The notes under the pieces: model-generated
Database searches by the model: none
What the model was told of the DNA's origin: nothing
The model's input: the letters and a program-made list of their open reading frames with translations, nothing else
Part shown: one piece after another, positions 10,530 through 21,020 of the stretch
Position numbering within the stretch: the first letter of the stretch is position 1
Layout of the letters: every line of letters starts with the position of its first letter
Assembly: GCA_022494885.1 (NCBI GenBank)
Contig: JAGVSM010000901.1
Span: 1 to 64,000 of the forward strand
Reading direction: 5' to 3'
DNA length: 64,000 nt
Origin: Micrasema longulum
Taxonomy: Eukaryota; Arthropoda; Insecta; Trichoptera; Brachycentridae
Translations under genes and position numbers: made by a program

Positions 10530-10975
10530 CATTAATCGATGACACACACATGTGCAATGATTTCATCTGAAATATAAAACAACGAGCGATAAAGCAAGAA
10601 ATCATTTTATATTGAATACTATACATTATATTCTGCAAGACTAAAAATATTGTACATTAAATATCCACCAACAAAAGAGCAACGTTCTGCAGTACAATCA
10701 CGCCATGAAGACATGGAGAACAAAAGAACGTGGCCAATAACGAAACCACAGAGCGTGGAAACGCCCAGTCAGCCCAAGAAAGTCAGCCCAAAGAGTCAGC
10801 CCCGTCCCAGCATGTAGTTCAGGTACAGTCGGTTCTACTCCTCATCGCCGCGGCGCGCCGCTACGTTCGCGCTACACAACCAAGAGCTGTTTTTTGTTCG
10901 ACATACAATAAATTCACCGGAAATACCACCACCGTCTCTTTTGTTAACGGTACTGATTTGAAATAACACTAGCAT
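10530..10975 (+). repeat. Repeat W copy 2, LTR-like with CpG-rich patch
   Basis: Diverged second copy of the 7800-8235 repeat (see there). It is preceded by GGGGCTATAGTTCATTA, which has a relative on the minus strand near 40575-40600. An unusually GC-rich patch, CGCCGCGGCGCGCCGCTACG, lies at 10848-10867 and has no match in copy 1. A 78-codon frame (10730-10966) covers this repeat. It has Ser/Gln-rich low complexity and no domain, and is not called as a gene. Confidence 0.45.
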
Positions 10976-11805
10976 CAGTGTTGTTTAAAAAGTCCCCCAT
11001 TTCGTAATTTACTTTTATTTAAAATGTTTTCTAATTTTAAAAAAATTGTGTAAAGTAAAAAATTTATTAAGAGAATTTATATTTTAGTGTCCCATTAATA
11101 AAATGCTGATTTATAAGGTTGTAAAGTGTTTAAAAAACAAACAAAAAAAGTGTTTTACTTATGCAAAGGTTAGATAAAATTATTTTGTTTTGTTTTTTAG
11201 TAGAATAAACCTTCTTAAAACATTTTAAACTAACATCCTGTTTAAAAATTATATTTGATACAGGAACAAAACAACTACTTAAATAAATCTTAAGTGAATG
11301 ACGATGACGTTTCTTGTCGTAAAGAAATATACACAGAGTGTGCAAAAGGTGACGGTTCATTTCTTGGCTGAACAAAAAGACACAAAAACTTAGGACTCGC
11401 CCGCAACCGCCGGTAATTCATTGTTCTAAGAAAGTTTTAATAGTCTGTTGAGTTGTGTGTATGCTCAGAATTAGTTTTACCAAGGGGTGTACCGTAATAT
11501 TAACATGGGGTTGTTTAATAACCCCTGTATTATTGGGGAAATAAAAATGCAGATCAAATACAGACCTTTTGGTAGGTAAGAGCCAAACGAAAGTTCAATA
11601 AAATCTCTATGTTTTACCGTATTACCAAAATAATACTGCGTCAAGATTGGAAGTAATATTTTACAACAAAGCATGATTTCGAATAATGTACCTATATTGA
11701 TATTTTTTTATGAAAACTTTTTTTACTTTGTCGTATGACATTTTATACTCTTTAGTTTTAAATCACATTAATAATCACTAAGCAAAAACAAATTGTTTTT
11801 ATGTA
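10976..11805. other. Unannotated AT-rich DNA
   Basis: No recognised gene or repeat; two short minus-strand frames (11130-11375, 11477-11674) lack any motif. Confidence 0.5.
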
Positions 11806-11809
11806 TCGT

Positions 11810-12110
11810 ATTATCAGCGCTATGATTTTTCAAGTTTCGTGATTTTAAAATTACTTCAACTGTGATGTCACAAGTTTTCTACGGCGAGTTGTTCTGATTG
11901 GTAGGTTAGCTTTCTGGTTCCGGAAATGTATCACAACACTCTGTTATTGGTTGATTTTAGAGAACTAGAGACATCGTCAAAGTAGTTCATTTTTGCTTAC
12001 ATTTTAGAGAATCTTTGCCATACAATTAAAGGATCTAATTTTTCCACGCGTAAGAAAGTATTTTTTAAATCCAATTTCCTGTTGCACTGAACTTCCATTT
12101 CGATCCCAAA
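11810..12110 (+). repeat. MITE V core, diverged copy
   Basis: Shares with 48670-48990 the words ATCAGCGCTATGATTTTT, GTGATGTCACAAG (mutated TGACGTCA), GGAAATGTATCACAACACTC, TTGGTTGATTTTAGA and CCAATTTCCTGTTGCACTGA. Non-coding; ends of the element are not preserved here. Confidence 0.7.
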
Positions 12111-12995
12111 TAACACAAAAAATATTTTATGCACTTAATCTTGGTAAAATATGGTGGGACAGGCAACTGTTCCCGTGGGATGCTAATTCAGTTGGGACTG
12201 TGCTTCCTTCCAAGCGGAACGCACACATTCTTTTGTTTTTTCCTTCCCTTACGGAGGTGGTATTCGGATCCTCTACCTCTGATCACCCAAGGAGTCCTTC
12301 TTTATTCAAGGCCGTTCTCTCATTATAAATATCCGCGTTTTTACTTATTTTTGTTGTGTTAGTTATGTTTATTGTGTTACTATTGTTTTAAGAAATTGTT
12401 TTTGTATATTTGGATACGTTTATTTATGTAAATTATTTGTGTAAATACATATTTTTAAATAAAAAAATCAGAGGCGTTGAGGGAATCCTGAGGGGTGGGG
12501 ATGACGTGTTGGCCTCTGTCTATACATCCTCCTCCCCTCTCATTAATCTGCATAGAGTTTGTATTCCTTAGGAATATTTATAATAACTTTCCTCTATGCG
12601 CAGCTGACAGAGAGTCCCCCAGGACTTTATAACAGCTGCGGGTGGATGGTGAGCTTAAATATATCGTCTCAATTAATCTTGGTGTTGCTGTGTATTTTTT
12701 TTCTATATTCTCTCTTTCCCACTTGCCGCAAAGCTTCTAAAACATAATAATTTAGCGGGTTATTCCTTTTAAAAAACGAGAAACATCTATTATTTTTTCT
12801 ACTAACTAAGCTCCTGACTGTCACCGCGAACTGTGTAAATATATTGTGATGGGTCCCCGTAAATCAATTATTGCCTTCTAAGGTCTTTAATACTCTAAGC
12901 ACTCGCAGTTTCGCAAGCCGGGCTAAAGAGTGAAGGGTGAGTGCTCTTATAATATGTAATATAAATTTTTGTATATTTTATAATTTTTTATTATT
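12111..12995. other. Unclassified, less AT-rich block; shares a 60-bp word with 54.05 kb
   Basis: About 12598-12655 (ACAGAGAGTCCCCCAGGA, CTTTATAACAGCTGCGGGTG) is matched in reverse complement by 54037-54103, at the edge of a retroelement insertion. The rest (12130-12560) contains open but unrecognised frames. It is probably another transposon remnant; no family is assigned. Confidence 0.4.
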
Positions 12996-13004
12996 ATTGT
13001 AATA

Positions 13005-13351
13005 TATTCTTACCCATTAATACTGAATGCACTCATGTACAAGCCTTACTACTACCCAATCTAGATTACGCTGATGTTTCCATGACTGATTTAAGCTGTA
13101 AGCAACTCGATAAACTTGAACGACTTCAAAATACATGCATAAAGTACATTTTTGGTCTTAGGAAATATGACCACATTTCTGATTATCGTAGGCAACTGAA
13201 ATGGCTCAAAATTAGACAGCGGGGAGACTATCACTCCCTCTGTGCTTCACTGTGCTTCATAGTACTAACGCTCCTATATACCTGCATGAAAAATTTCAAC
13301 GCTTATCAGTTCATGGTTTACCTCTTCGTTCTAATTCTCAAGGCACTCTCT

Positions 13352-13383
<32 letters not shown>

Positions 13384-14035
13384 TCACGCCATTTCCCCGT
13401 AGGGGTAGGCAGAGAGAATGGACTGCCACACGCGTCTATCCTGGCATACAATCCTAGCCTCTTCCACATTCATACATCTTGTCATACATGCCCTTCGGTT
13501 CTGTCTGCTTTTGACATGACCAGACTTAAGATTTTGGTTTATCTGATCATGCCACGACTTCCTTGGTCGTCCTCGTCTAACGTTGCCGTTCATTTTTGCC
13601 ATATATACTTGTTTTACCATTCTCTCATCGTCCATTCGTTCTACGTGACCAACCCATCCACAATTCTTCTTTCTTCTCTAACTCATATGGTGTCCATGCA
13701 GCTCGACTGTGGAATCATCTCCCATCCACCATCAAAGATGTTACTTCATTATCTCTGTTTAAATCACGTCTAAAGAAACATCTCCTTTCTCTTCCTAAAT
13801 CTCTCCTCCTTTCCTCGTTCCTCTTTTTTTCTTTTTCCTATTGAGTAATAGTTTTGATTTATGGTAATTTATAAACAAATACGTTTATAAATCTTTAGCT
13901 TTTTAATCTTTATTTTCTTTTGAATATGTTCTGTAACTTGAATTATAAAAATAAAACTATTGTTTTATTGGTTGGTTGGAAGAAATTGTCTTTTGGCAAT
14001 AAGCCCGCCAATGTACAAATAACATTGTGTACAAA
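13005..14035 (+). pseudogene. CR1/jockey-like RT C-terminus, split by a second retroelement
   Basis: Begins near 13017 with QALLLPNLDYADVS, then MTDLSCKQLDKLERLQNTC and YIFGLRKYDHISDYR, the region after the RT domain. A frameshift near 13240 leads into STNAPIYLHEKFQRLSVHG. The frame is cut at 13352 and resumes at 13652 with HNSSFFSNSYGVHAARLWN, HLPSTIKDVTSLSLFKSRLK, ending at 13844. The 3' UTR ends with the hairpin GGAAGAAATTGTCTTTTGGC, AATAAGCCCGCC at 13978-14009. A second copy at 51228-51720 lacks the insertion. 5'-truncated and dead. The clade label (CR1 versus jockey) is uncertain. Confidence 0.9.
13353..13651 (-). mobile_element. 5'-truncated RTE/R1-like retroelement inserted in minus orientation
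   Basis: On the minus strand it reads GWVGHVERMDDERMVKQVY, then RRGRPRKSWHDQIN, GHVKSRQNRRACMTRCMNVE, and ends WQSILSAYPYGEMA. The 3' tail is the (TAC/GTA)n run at 13354-13381. The C-terminus matches the fragments at 1362-1638 and 41738-42030. The truncated 5' end coincides with GGATGGGT, which is also the target sequence (see the uninterrupted copy near 51355), suggesting a microhomology-type 5' junction. The frame is open from the junction to the stop, so the insertion is younger than its host copy. Confidence 0.9.
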
Positions 14036-14400
14036 AAGTCTGGCGATGCGTGAGCTGGTTCTCGGCAGTAGGTATATAAAATTTTGCAAATGTCACAGCG
14101 CAAATGGATGCAAAGAAATGGAGTGAATGGACTGACCTTTTTAGTTGATTTTCTTGTTTTCTCCGAGCTTAGCTGAGGCGGCGATAAGGCGGAGCGAGCG
14201 GCATAACTTCAAATCGAACATGCACTTCGATCGCGGTCAAATCGGACACTGACCCCAGGTGGCAAAACCATCAACTCAATAGTTATTAGAACTATAAAGG
14301 TGCAAAAGGGACAGGATTCAAGTGGGCGAGAGAAAAGGAGACAGGCATAGGAATTTATTTACGCTGTGACACATTTTCAATCGGCCTAACCAAAGTCAAA
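14036..14400. other. Unannotated DNA
   Basis: Includes a less AT-rich patch at about 14160-14280. No motif or repeat recognised. Confidence 0.45.
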
Positions 14401-14404
14401 TAAA

Positions 14405-14620
14405 TAAATAATATACAAACTTGAATTTGTTCCAACAGAGAGGAAGTCTAGGCATGACTTATGACCTGTCATTGGCTTGTTGAAGTTGAGCACATATATA
14501 TACATATGAAAAATATAAATAACTCCCTACGGAGGAAATCCAGCCAGTCTGCAAGCATTTGGACATTCTCAAAACATTGTGTAATATACATTGCTAAACC
14601 TTCTCTTTCAAGTACAGGGC
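14405..14620. repeat. Repeat X fragments
   Basis: 14430-14485 is a minus-orientation piece (GTCTAGGCATGACTTATGAC, CTGTCATTGGCTTGTTG). 14535-14580 is an A-part piece (ATCCAGCCAGTCTGCAAGC, TTTGGACATTCTCAAAACAT). The middle is lost or replaced. Confidence 0.6.
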
Positions 14621-15475
14621 TTAAATGTATCGGGCCATTACGTAGGGGCGAGTGCTTTCACGTCCTCAGGTTTTACCAATGGGGCCCACAAGATTTAAAA
14701 AAATACTAAATAAAAAATTTTATATACAAAAGTAATTATAATTAGTAATTTAAAGTAATTTAAGAGTCCTCCTTTTAGTCCAATTTAAGAGAAACATGTT
14801 CTGAGGAGGTAATTTTTTAATTATTTAATAAATTAATATTATATGATTTCTCCTTTGAAATATTGTTTGTTATCAGTCAACAAAATTTTATGTGGAATCA
14901 TATTTGGTTACTCCACATTTACTATACATGTGTATAGCACATTTAGTAGGTTGAGGAGTTAAAATTTATTTGCTACCCACTGGGCCCTGGTTAAGGTGTT
15001 GCAATGCCTACCATGGGTACCGATATTGTCCCGGCTCCAATAATAACAACTGAACTGTCATCGTGTATGCATATGCCTTTGATATCCTCACCGCGATCGC
15101 GAACAAGTTTTTTTTGCGATCCATAATTCATTTAATCCACTGTGTTGTGTAATCGCATATTTATAATAAAGAATCCACGTCAAGTGCCCCTCCTTCCTGA
15201 CCACAGAATCTGATCTGATCCTGGCCCACAGAACTCCAGTACAAGGTAGGTAATTGCATTCATTGTATTAGAATGATGTGATTTTTAGAGATGCACGTAG
15301 GTAAAATACCGTGAAATCTTATCTTTTATCAGTTTATCTGTCAGATGGATTGCCACTTAGTTTCTAAAGCGGTGTGAAGTGGATTATCGAGAACTCCATT
15401 AACTATTAAACTCCGCTTCGTTTTACCCGTTTTATATGGGACAGAAAGCTAAGCATGAATCTTTAACATGTTAAG
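14621..15475. other. Unannotated DNA
   Basis: Mostly AT-rich. 14985-15240 is richer in GC and has an AATAAA at about 15167, but no protein, tRNA or repeat could be named. Confidence 0.45.
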
Positions 15476-15479
15476 TCAA

Positions 15480-15830
15480 AACATAATAATTGAGCAATGC
15501 ACAAAAGGGTCTTTTCACGGTATTCCATTATTTTTATTTTTAAATAGACGAAAAAATACGATGGTAACGGTATTAATATTTTTTTCGTGCGACGCCGGAT
15601 AAATTTTCAAAAAAAATTTAAAATATGTGTATTTTGAATTACCCGAAAACGATGTGTAACGCGCCCTGTGAGACAAACGGCACGTATGACGTTTCGGCGC
15701 CAAACTTGTACGCAATATATATTGGAAGCGCAATCAACTGTCATAACGCGTAACGTCAAAATGACGTGACCCCAACTGTGAGCCGTTTTGTGTGTACTCA
15801 TTTTTAAACTCGAAAATGAAAATCAATGAA
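15480..15830. repeat. AT-rich repeat related to 59.75-60.07 kb (V2)
   Basis: AAATGACGTGACCCCAACTG, TGAGCCGTTTTGTGTG, ATTTTTAAACTCGAAAAT is matched in reverse complement at about 59855-59920 (AAATGACATGACGCCAACTT, CGAGCCGTTTTTGTGTAAG). Both also hold ATTTTGAATTACC before a CpG-rich centre. Two overlapping minus-strand frames here have no motif. Confidence 0.6.
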
Positions 15831-15924
15831 AATTTGGTTTGAATTCGTTGATCGTTATATTATTAGAATCGATTTTTATCTATTTTCGCTCAAATCTTGC
15901 GCGTAAACAATAGTCTTCATCACC

Positions 15925-16075
15925 TGGTGCATAGAGTATTCCGTTGGTAAACCAAATTCAGTGTATTATGATCATCAGGAAGGTAAGGTGATCGGGAAGG
16001 TAAGGTGATCAGTCTTACGTTTTAGGTGCAGGTTCAGGAATGTTGAAATATTGCAGTGTAAACCACCCTATAAAC
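15925..16075 (-). repeat. SINE body fragment
   Basis: Minus-strand SINE body without its tRNA head: GGAAGGTAAGGTGATCAGTC, TTACGTTTTAGGTGCAGGTT, GTGTAAACCACCC. The GGTAAGGTGATC word is duplicated in tandem. Confidence 0.65.
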
Positions 16076-16344
16076 TTGTTACTAATAATATACCTGTAAT
16101 GTGTTTTGGGTACCTTTATTTTAAAACAATATGTTTGTTTTAAATAAATAAATTAAAATGATGATAAAAACACTATTATTTCTTAAATTTATTAGTAATT
16201 GATATTAGTTTTTATTTTATTTATGGATTAAACAGTCTATTTAGTAATAAATAATGTATAACATTTTAATACATAGGTATTTTAAAAGAAAACATGGTTT
16301 AAAAAATATATATAAGGACAAATAACCATCTCATATTGACCCAT

Positions 16345-16412
16345 TTAAGAATCGAATCCAGGACTACAAAAATGGTAGTTAGAAGCATCAACCACTACAC
16401 TTGAGGCAGATT
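16345..16412 (-). repeat. SINE tRNA-like head fragment
   Basis: Minus-strand head with a degraded B box (complement of AGAATCGAATCCAGG) and CCACTACACTTGAGGC, matching the ends of the better copies at 17.6 and 32.9 kb. Confidence 0.6.
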
Positions 16413-16424
16413 TTTTCCCACTCA

Positions 16425-16800
16425 TTTTACCTATATTTGAACATCTGTTTTCCTTCAATTCTTCTATGTGTTGATGTTTGTGAAGTTAAAGAGCTGAAAC
16501 CTTCATTGACTTGGTAAGATTCATCCGATTGAATTGTTTCGCCCAAATACTAGGAAACGCCTGAAAATATTTTTCAATTTTTTACTTCTTCTTAGACCAG
16601 GAGGATTTATCAACAATGTTTTGAGTTTGTCCAAACTTTTGTATTCAAGAACTAGATTTAACCCCCTAGGGAGCTACTAATACTAACAAATTACAACAGA
16701 GATGTGGAACATTTAAAAGAAGAGAATGTAAAAGCCTAGTTACCTACATATTGTCCACAAAAAAATCGACAAACTCAAAACATTGTTGATAGATTTCTTG
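16425..16800 (-). repeat. Repeat X, minus orientation, with a further A part
   Basis: CTATATTTGAACATCTG, GTTGATGTTTGTGAAGTTAA, AGAGCTGAAACCTTCATTGA and CCTGAAAATATTTTTCAA belong to B. AACAATGTTTTGAGTTTGTC, CAAACTTTTGTATTC and CCCCCTAGGGAGCT belong to A. A second B terminus (TTACAACAGAGATGTGGAAC) and another A-like word (GACAAACTCAAAACATTG at 16768-16785) follow. Monomers are joined end to end rather than being a single insertion. Confidence 0.7.
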
Positions 16801-17401
16801 TTTAGTTTTCTGATCCATATAAATCGGTCTTCACATCTTTACTCTCCAGCTGCGTCACTGTCCATTATCACACCGATAAATGCAATCATTTCATTGGTTC
16901 GTATGACACTTGAAGTAATAACAATATGCCACTGTTTGCGAGCTGCGAGTGAGGGAGAGAAGGCTCTGTTATTTTTGTTTTACTGTATTTATGGAACGTT
17001 ATCATCGAACTTAATGGTTCATAAAAATTAAGAAATAACCATTTGATCGGCAGCGCGAAACTGTTTCATTCAATTGGTCGTTGATAAAACATAAAGTATT
17101 ATTGAATTCAATTGAATTATGGCTTCTAAAAAACATCATATACAATCGGCTCTCGACTTTCACACACAATGGGTTCCTGAAAATGTGTGCAAATGTTGAA
17201 TGTTCATACATATTCGTCGTTGACGTCCAAGTTTCGTTCATTCGTAAGGATAACTATTTCGTCTGTGATAGTTTTCAGATTTTCTTCAGAATTTAAAAAA
17301 TCACTAGTCATTTCTAGGCATAATTGTTTCAAGGAACCTTTCATTGTTGACTCTTTTATTTCAGCCCACGAGTCTCAAATATTGCTTATTGCGTTCCGTA
17401 T

Positions 17402-17674
17402 ATTACATCATCATCATCATCATTCCCCTTCCACACCTAATGGTGCATAAATCACTGCATTTGAACACCAATTGCAGCGTATCTTGAGCATTTTTTTGTT
17501 ACATGAAGGTAAGATGATCAGTCTTACGTTTCAAGTACCAGTCCAGGGACTATGAAATATAGTGTAAAAACACCTTTTAAAATAAATATTTCACATCAAC
17601 TATGTCGGAAATCGAACCCGAGACCTCTTGCATGGAAGGTAAACGCGCTGACCATTACACTACGAGGCCGACAA
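17402..17674 (-). repeat. tRNA-derived SINE, minus strand
   Basis: The minus strand starts with GTCGGCCTCGTAGTGTAATG (A-box region), then GCGCGTTTACC and B box GGTTCGATTTCCG. The body has GTTTTTACACTATATTTCAT, and the tail ends in an (ATG)n run at 17402-17420. It is about the same length as the plus-strand copy at 7018-7280, so this is probably the full unit. Confidence 0.85.
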
Positions 17675-17785
17675 TCCGTATATTACAGTTCTTCCAAAAT
17701 TCTCATAATGTAGGCGTCAGTTTCCTTGATGGTCTAATTCATCATTTTTCTCATATAACATCATTTAAACGTACATATTACTCCA

Positions 17786-18025
17786 AATGTTTGTAGACAA
17801 AAGACTGGATTTCACCCTCTCGGGAGTCATTAAGATTAACAATAATGACTCCCGAGGGGCCAAAATCCAGTCTTTTGTCTACGAACATTTAGACAAACTC
17901 AAATATTGTAATAAAACCAACTGGTCCAAGAAGAAATTTAAAAATTGGAAAATTGTTTTCAGGCGTTGCATAGTATGTGAAATAATTCAGTCAGATGAAT
18001 CTTCTTCACAACAATAACATTATCT
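17786..18025. repeat. Repeat X with about 95-bp palindrome of the A part
   Basis: TGTAGACAAAAGACTGGATT, then TCACCCTCTCGGGAGTCATT at 17790-17830, is mirrored by AATGACTCCCGAGGGGCC and AAAATCCAGTCTTTTGTCTA at 17843-17881. This gives two head-to-head A ends separated by a few bases. A plus-orientation B part follows (GGCGTTGCATAGTATGTGAA, TAATTCAGTCAGATGAATC). Confidence 0.8.
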
Positions 18026-18063
18026 GTACACGATGGTGTACAGAGAACTGCATTGTTACATAA

Positions 18064-18268
18064 AATGCAGCGTACCTAGATCATCTGCCACAGAAAGGTA
18101 AGGTAACAAGTCTTACGCTGTAGGTGCCAATCCGAAGACAATGAAACACTTTAGTTTAAAACTACTATTAAAAATAAATGTTTTGTGCCGACCTTTCCAG
18201 GAATCAAGCCCGGGATCACGAGCATGGTAGGCAAATACGCCAACCACTACACTGCGAGGCGGACTTTT
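18064..18268 (-). repeat. SINE, minus strand, truncated at the tail
   Basis: The minus strand has head GTCCGCCTCGCAGTGTAGTG and B box GGCTTGATTCCTGG (one base off GGTTCGANTCC). The body carries GTCTTCGGATTGGCACCTAC and GTAAGACTTGTTACC. It ends in the body (ACGCTGCATTTTATG) without the GAT-rich tail. Confidence 0.75.
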
Positions 18269-18289
18269 TTCAATCAATTTCCATGTTCA

Positions 18290-19030
18290 GAATTTATGTT
18301 AATAACTATAGAGGATATCAACAATATTTTGAGTTTGTCTAAATTTTTGTAGACAAGGACTGGATTCAACTCCCCGGGGAGCTGTTATAATTCAATTAGA
18401 TGAATCTCACTCGCATAAATAAAGGTTTCAGCTCTTTAACTTCGCAAACATTAACAGATGAAAGAATTGAAGTAATATAGATGTTCAAATATGGGCAGAA
18501 TTGTGAATGTTACACAGTGTGTAAAGTGGCCACTTAAACCAGCCAATGACAGGTCATAAGCCCCGTAGATGCCTAGACATCTATATTGCCTTCTTTAAAA
18601 TGTTCTTCATCTCTGTTGTAATATGTTAATGTATACAACTCCCCAAGGAGTTGAATCCAGTCTTTGTCTACAAAAATTTGGACTAACTCAAAATATTGTT
18701 GATAAATCCACCTAGTTCATGAAGAAGTATAGAAATTGAAAAAATAAAAATTTCAGGCGTTGCCTAGTATGTAGGTGAAATAATTCAATTAGATTAATCT
18801 CACTCGCATAAATAAAGGTTTCAGCTCTTTTACTTCACAAACATCAACCGACGAAAGAATTGAAGTAATATAGATGTTCAAATATGGGCAAAATGGTGAA
18901 TGTTACACAGTGTGTAAAGTGGCCACTTAAACCAGCCAATGAAGCCAGGTCATAAGCCCCGAAGATGTCTAGACATCTATATTGCCTTCTTTTAAATGTT
19001 CTTCATCTCTGTTGTAATTTGTTAATAGAG
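18290..19030 (+). repeat. Repeat X, tandem monomers joined at CCCCGGGGAG palindromes
   Basis: An inverted A part (18310-18380; TTTGTCTAAATTTTTGTAGA) meets CTCCCCGGGGAGCTG and then a B part (18390-18630). A second A part in plus orientation (AACTCCCCAAGGAGTTGAAT, CCAGTCTTTGTCTAC) follows, then a second B part (18700-19020) ending TCTCTGTTGTAATTTGTTAA. The two B parts are highly similar over about 240 bp (AAAGGTTTCAGCTCTTT, TTACACAGTGTGTAAAGTGG). No coding potential. Confidence 0.8.
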
Positions 19031-19214
19031 AGGATATTATATATCAACTATGGCATACGTCCCTAATATGAGAAGACTGTGTTTCTAAAAAACTAGGCAA
19101 GAACGTCCTCTATAACCCAGCGTACCCACTTCCTTGCCGACCGACCAAAGCATGTAAGTACCCGGATGCCAGACGCACCTCAAGCGTCAGAGACAGTGAT
19201 AACGTTTTTGTGCC

Positions 19215-20510
19215 TTTCCGTTTCATGTAAAATAAAATTTGTTTTATGTTTTAAGTTTGAAGTTTATTTATTCAATTACTCTTATTAAATGATTTTATCT
19301 TACTTTTTTTATTTTTTATTTTTTTATTTTTTTATTATATTGAAAACATATTATACATAATTATATACAATATTCCCAAGGAGTTTTTAAAAAAAAAAAC
19401 TCATTTAGGGACATACAGATAACAAATTTATTTAAATACGTTTTTATATTTTAAACTATAATATTATTTACAAAAGCAGAAAAATTAAAATTATGATATA
19501 CTACAAATTAAAAAGGGTATGAAAAATACTTGAAAATAACAGAATAAACAGAATACCAGGCATGGAAATAAATTCAAAATAATGTTTACATTATGCAATC
19601 TGGGAAAGAAAATTGAAAAAGTTTAAAAATTACATGGATGTATATATATACATACTGAACTAGTACAAAATAAAATCATTTTTTTTAATTAACAAAATAT
19701 GCGCACACCCAATACAGGTTAATTTTTTTTATCAAAACGTTGAAAAAATTGAAATTATGTATACAAGCCAAAAAAAGTATATAAAAAGAAAAAACACAAA
19801 TAACATTTAAATAGTATTAAAAATTACATATACAAGCAAAAACGGTGAAATATTAAAAGGTATATGTTCAAGATGCGCATTCTCTATAAACTAACATTAT
19901 TTATTCAAAGTACCTCTGGAAAAAATAATTCTTCAATTCGCACGTCCTGTTTCTATATTTTGAAATAGGTACTTTAAATTTTTGTGGTAATTTATTAAAT
20001 TCCTTGAAACCTATGTATTGTAAAGATCTAGTACCAAACTTCGTAGACTTCACAGATCCAATATATATATTGTTTTTTGATCGAGTACTGTACCGATGGA
20101 TGTTTCCAATGAAAGCTGGCTTTATGTTACTGTGCATTGAGTCGAGAGTAGTATTAATGATAGTGTCAGCTATCTCGAAATAGGAAAGCATGCTAAAAGG
20201 CATGATTTTTGTTTCAAAATAAATGTCCCTTACATGAGTATCATACGGTAGGTGAAACACATTAATCTACTCTGTTGTGTTAATCAATATTTCCGCGTGT
20301 ACAATAAAATTTTAGAGAAATTAACAGATTGCTTTTTTTAAATCTTACATTTGTGTTATAATTATATTTTTTCCCATCGTGCAACATTACGCTGCGGCAT
20401 CACGAATGCGAGCAACGAAAGTGAGGCATAGTGGAAGAATTATTGGACACAGTCCAGTGTATTCAAATATGATTCTACGCTCCTTCTGGACTATTCTTAA
20501 TTCTTTGTTT
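19215..20510 (+). repeat. Repeat Z interrupted by a non-LTR retroelement
   Basis: The left part (19220-19302) and right part (20267-20510) together align with the continuous copy at 5585-5945. The break falls after TTAAATGATTTTATCTTAC and before TACTCTGTTGTGTTAATCAA. The intervening sequence is the element annotated at 19303-20266. Confidence 0.8.
19303..20266 (-). mobile_element. 5'-truncated jockey-like non-LTR element inside repeat Z
   Basis: The minus strand encodes FHLPYDTHVRDIYFETK, MLSYFEIADTIINTTLDS, HRYSTRSKNNIYIG, GTRSLQYIGFKEFNKLP and ELKNYFFQRYFE, ending at 19901. This is the expected C-terminal tail of a jockey/CR1-type polymerase (YSTR, then the W/F-N-x-LP motif, then a basic FK stretch). 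A long 3' UTR leads to an A-rich tail made of TTTTTTTATTTTTTA-type repeats at 19303-19345 on the plus strand. The frame is open to the 5' junction (codons before the Met at 20260 continue to about 20266), so truncation rather than later mutation removed the rest. Confidence 0.85.
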
Positions 20511-20790
20511 TATTGATTTAAAATTAATTGTAAAAATATATTTTTTGGTGAATTATAAAATATATTTTATCACCTAAACATAAACGATACGTTTACTACT
20601 TTCTGTACGAAGTAATAAGTGGTATTTTTCGTAGTTTGCATACTTTGTATTATTTATGAAATTTTATACACATAAATCCGCGGTATCCAACGATTTAATG
20701 GCCACAATATTGAAAAGCTAAAAGCCTGACAGAAAAAGGAAACCGTTTCTGACAGTTTTTGTAAAACTTAAAGCTTCAATAGAAAGTTCT
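20511..20790. other. Unannotated AT-rich DNA
   Basis: No recognised feature; ATATATTTTGGTGAATTATAAAATATAT near 20537 is a short chance-level inverted word. Confidence 0.4.
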
Positions 20791-20794
20791 CAAC

Positions 20795-21020
20795 TAAACT
20801 CAAGTATATATTGAGTTTTTCTACTGACATTTTTTGGTGTAACTGCATTTTAATTATAATAATAAAAATACGTAGATAGTTTTATTCCATTACACTTGTA
20901 TATAACATTTGTTTAGTCTCTCACCAGTCTGGCGATGTTGGTCACGACGAAACCCGGTTACTGGTAAAAAGTTTATAAATAAAAGTGGAATAAAACTAAA
21001 TACGTATTTTCATTATTATA
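20795..21020. repeat. Repeat S, fold-back, copy 1
   Basis: ATATATTGAGTTTTTCTACT, GCATTTTAATTATAATAAT and TAGTTTTATTCCATTAC are found inverted at 40196-40295. Within this copy, TAATAATAAAAATACGTAG and TAGTTTTATTCC (20858-20890) are mirrored by GGAATAAAACTAAATACGTA and TTTTCATTATTA (20988-21018), enclosing GGTCACGACGAAACCCGG. Non-coding. Confidence 0.65.

Noticed and set aside
10730..10966. 78-codon Ser/Gln-rich plus-strand frame
   Set aside because: Coincides with repeat W copy 2, and the matching region of copy 1 is not open.
12129..12362. Plus-strand 77-codon frame as a gene
   Set aside because: Low-complexity aromatic-rich reading in an unclassified repeat-like block; no motif.
13354..13381. 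(CTA)n as an independent microsatellite
   Set aside because: It sits exactly at the 3' end of the inserted retroelement, so it is best explained as its tail.
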